Shown piece by piece: positions 32,711 to 32,713 of a stretch of DNA of 32,713 nt; within the stretch, counting starts at the first letter, position 1; each line of letters starts with the position of its first letter. Under the pieces are notes generated by a model, which had not been told where the DNA came from, made no database searches, and saw only the letters and a list, made by a program, of their open reading frames with translations. Position numbers and translations under genes: made by a program. Origin of the DNA: Chitinispirillia bacterium (GTDB lineage Bacteria > Fibrobacterota > Chitinivibrionia > Chitinivibrionales > Chitinispirillaceae); assembly GCA_009784115.1 (NCBI GenBank), contig WRCH01000014.1, positions 1 to 32,713 of the forward strand. The letters are read 5' to 3'.

Positions 32711-32713
32711 AAA

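Noticed and set aside
1-32713. CRISPR array or rRNA genes
   Set aside because: No regularly spaced short repeats and no rRNA-like sequence were seen on either strand.

Overview
The window looks like a chromosome segment of a plant-fibre-degrading Gram-negative bacterium, most likely of the phylum Fibrobacterota (a Fibrobacter or Fibromonas relative). The evidence is a 1071-residue lipoprotein with the layout of Fibrobacter succinogenes endoglucanase F (Cel51A: CBM11-like modules followed by a GH51-type catalytic domain), a GH11 xylanase and a CE15 glucuronoyl esterase that share a conserved C-terminal tail, and outer-membrane assembly genes (bamD, a cpoB/ybgF-like gene). The assignment rests on reading the proteins; no database search was run.

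Layout. 1-2648: two secreted hemicellulose enzymes, a 5'-truncated CE15 esterase and a modular GH11 xylanase. 2649-3084: gene-free, with two long inverted-repeat elements. 3085-8322: a beta-helix protein, a CpoB/YbgF-like protein, BamD, NadD, a small zinc-ribbon protein, and the B and A proteins of the AmmeMemoRadiSam system, mostly close-packed or overlapping. 8531-12189: pyruvate phosphate dikinase with a histone-H1-like Lys/Ala tail, a strong terminator, and a PHP phosphoesterase. 12575-20494: a probable operon of two large unrecognised outer-membrane beta-barrels and the Cel51A-like lipoprotein, with a good sigma70-type promoter in front and a terminator behind. 20897-25062: a glycogen-phosphorylase-family gene joined by an ATGA overlap to ptsI (enzyme I of the PTS). 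25078-29517: a TPR protein, SmpB, an N-acetylmuramoyl-L-alanine amidase and glutamate racemase. 29544-32260: an AT-richer accessory island with a DUF5674 pair, an orphan MNT nucleotidyltransferase, a broken prim-pol primase, an excisionase-like HTH protein and an integrase stub. A VOC-family protein closes the window.

How it fits together. Xylan and its lignin-ester links would be attacked by the secreted xylanase and esterase; cellulose or other beta-glucan would be held and cut at the surface by the Cel51A-like lipoprotein, whose operon partners are candidate outer-membrane channels or scaffolds. PPDK interconverts pyruvate and PEP, and enzyme I consumes PEP.

The most interesting points are: (1) the phosphorylase-family protein coupled to enzyme I keeps its PLP lysine but has lost several catalytic and phosphate-binding residues, so it may be a pseudoenzyme or PTS-linked regulator; (2) the barrel-barrel-Cel51A operon; (3) the basic tail on PPDK; (4) a family of intergenic palindromic elements, two copies of which share an exact 21-base core; (5) a decayed primase/integrase island carrying small toxin-antitoxin-like genes.
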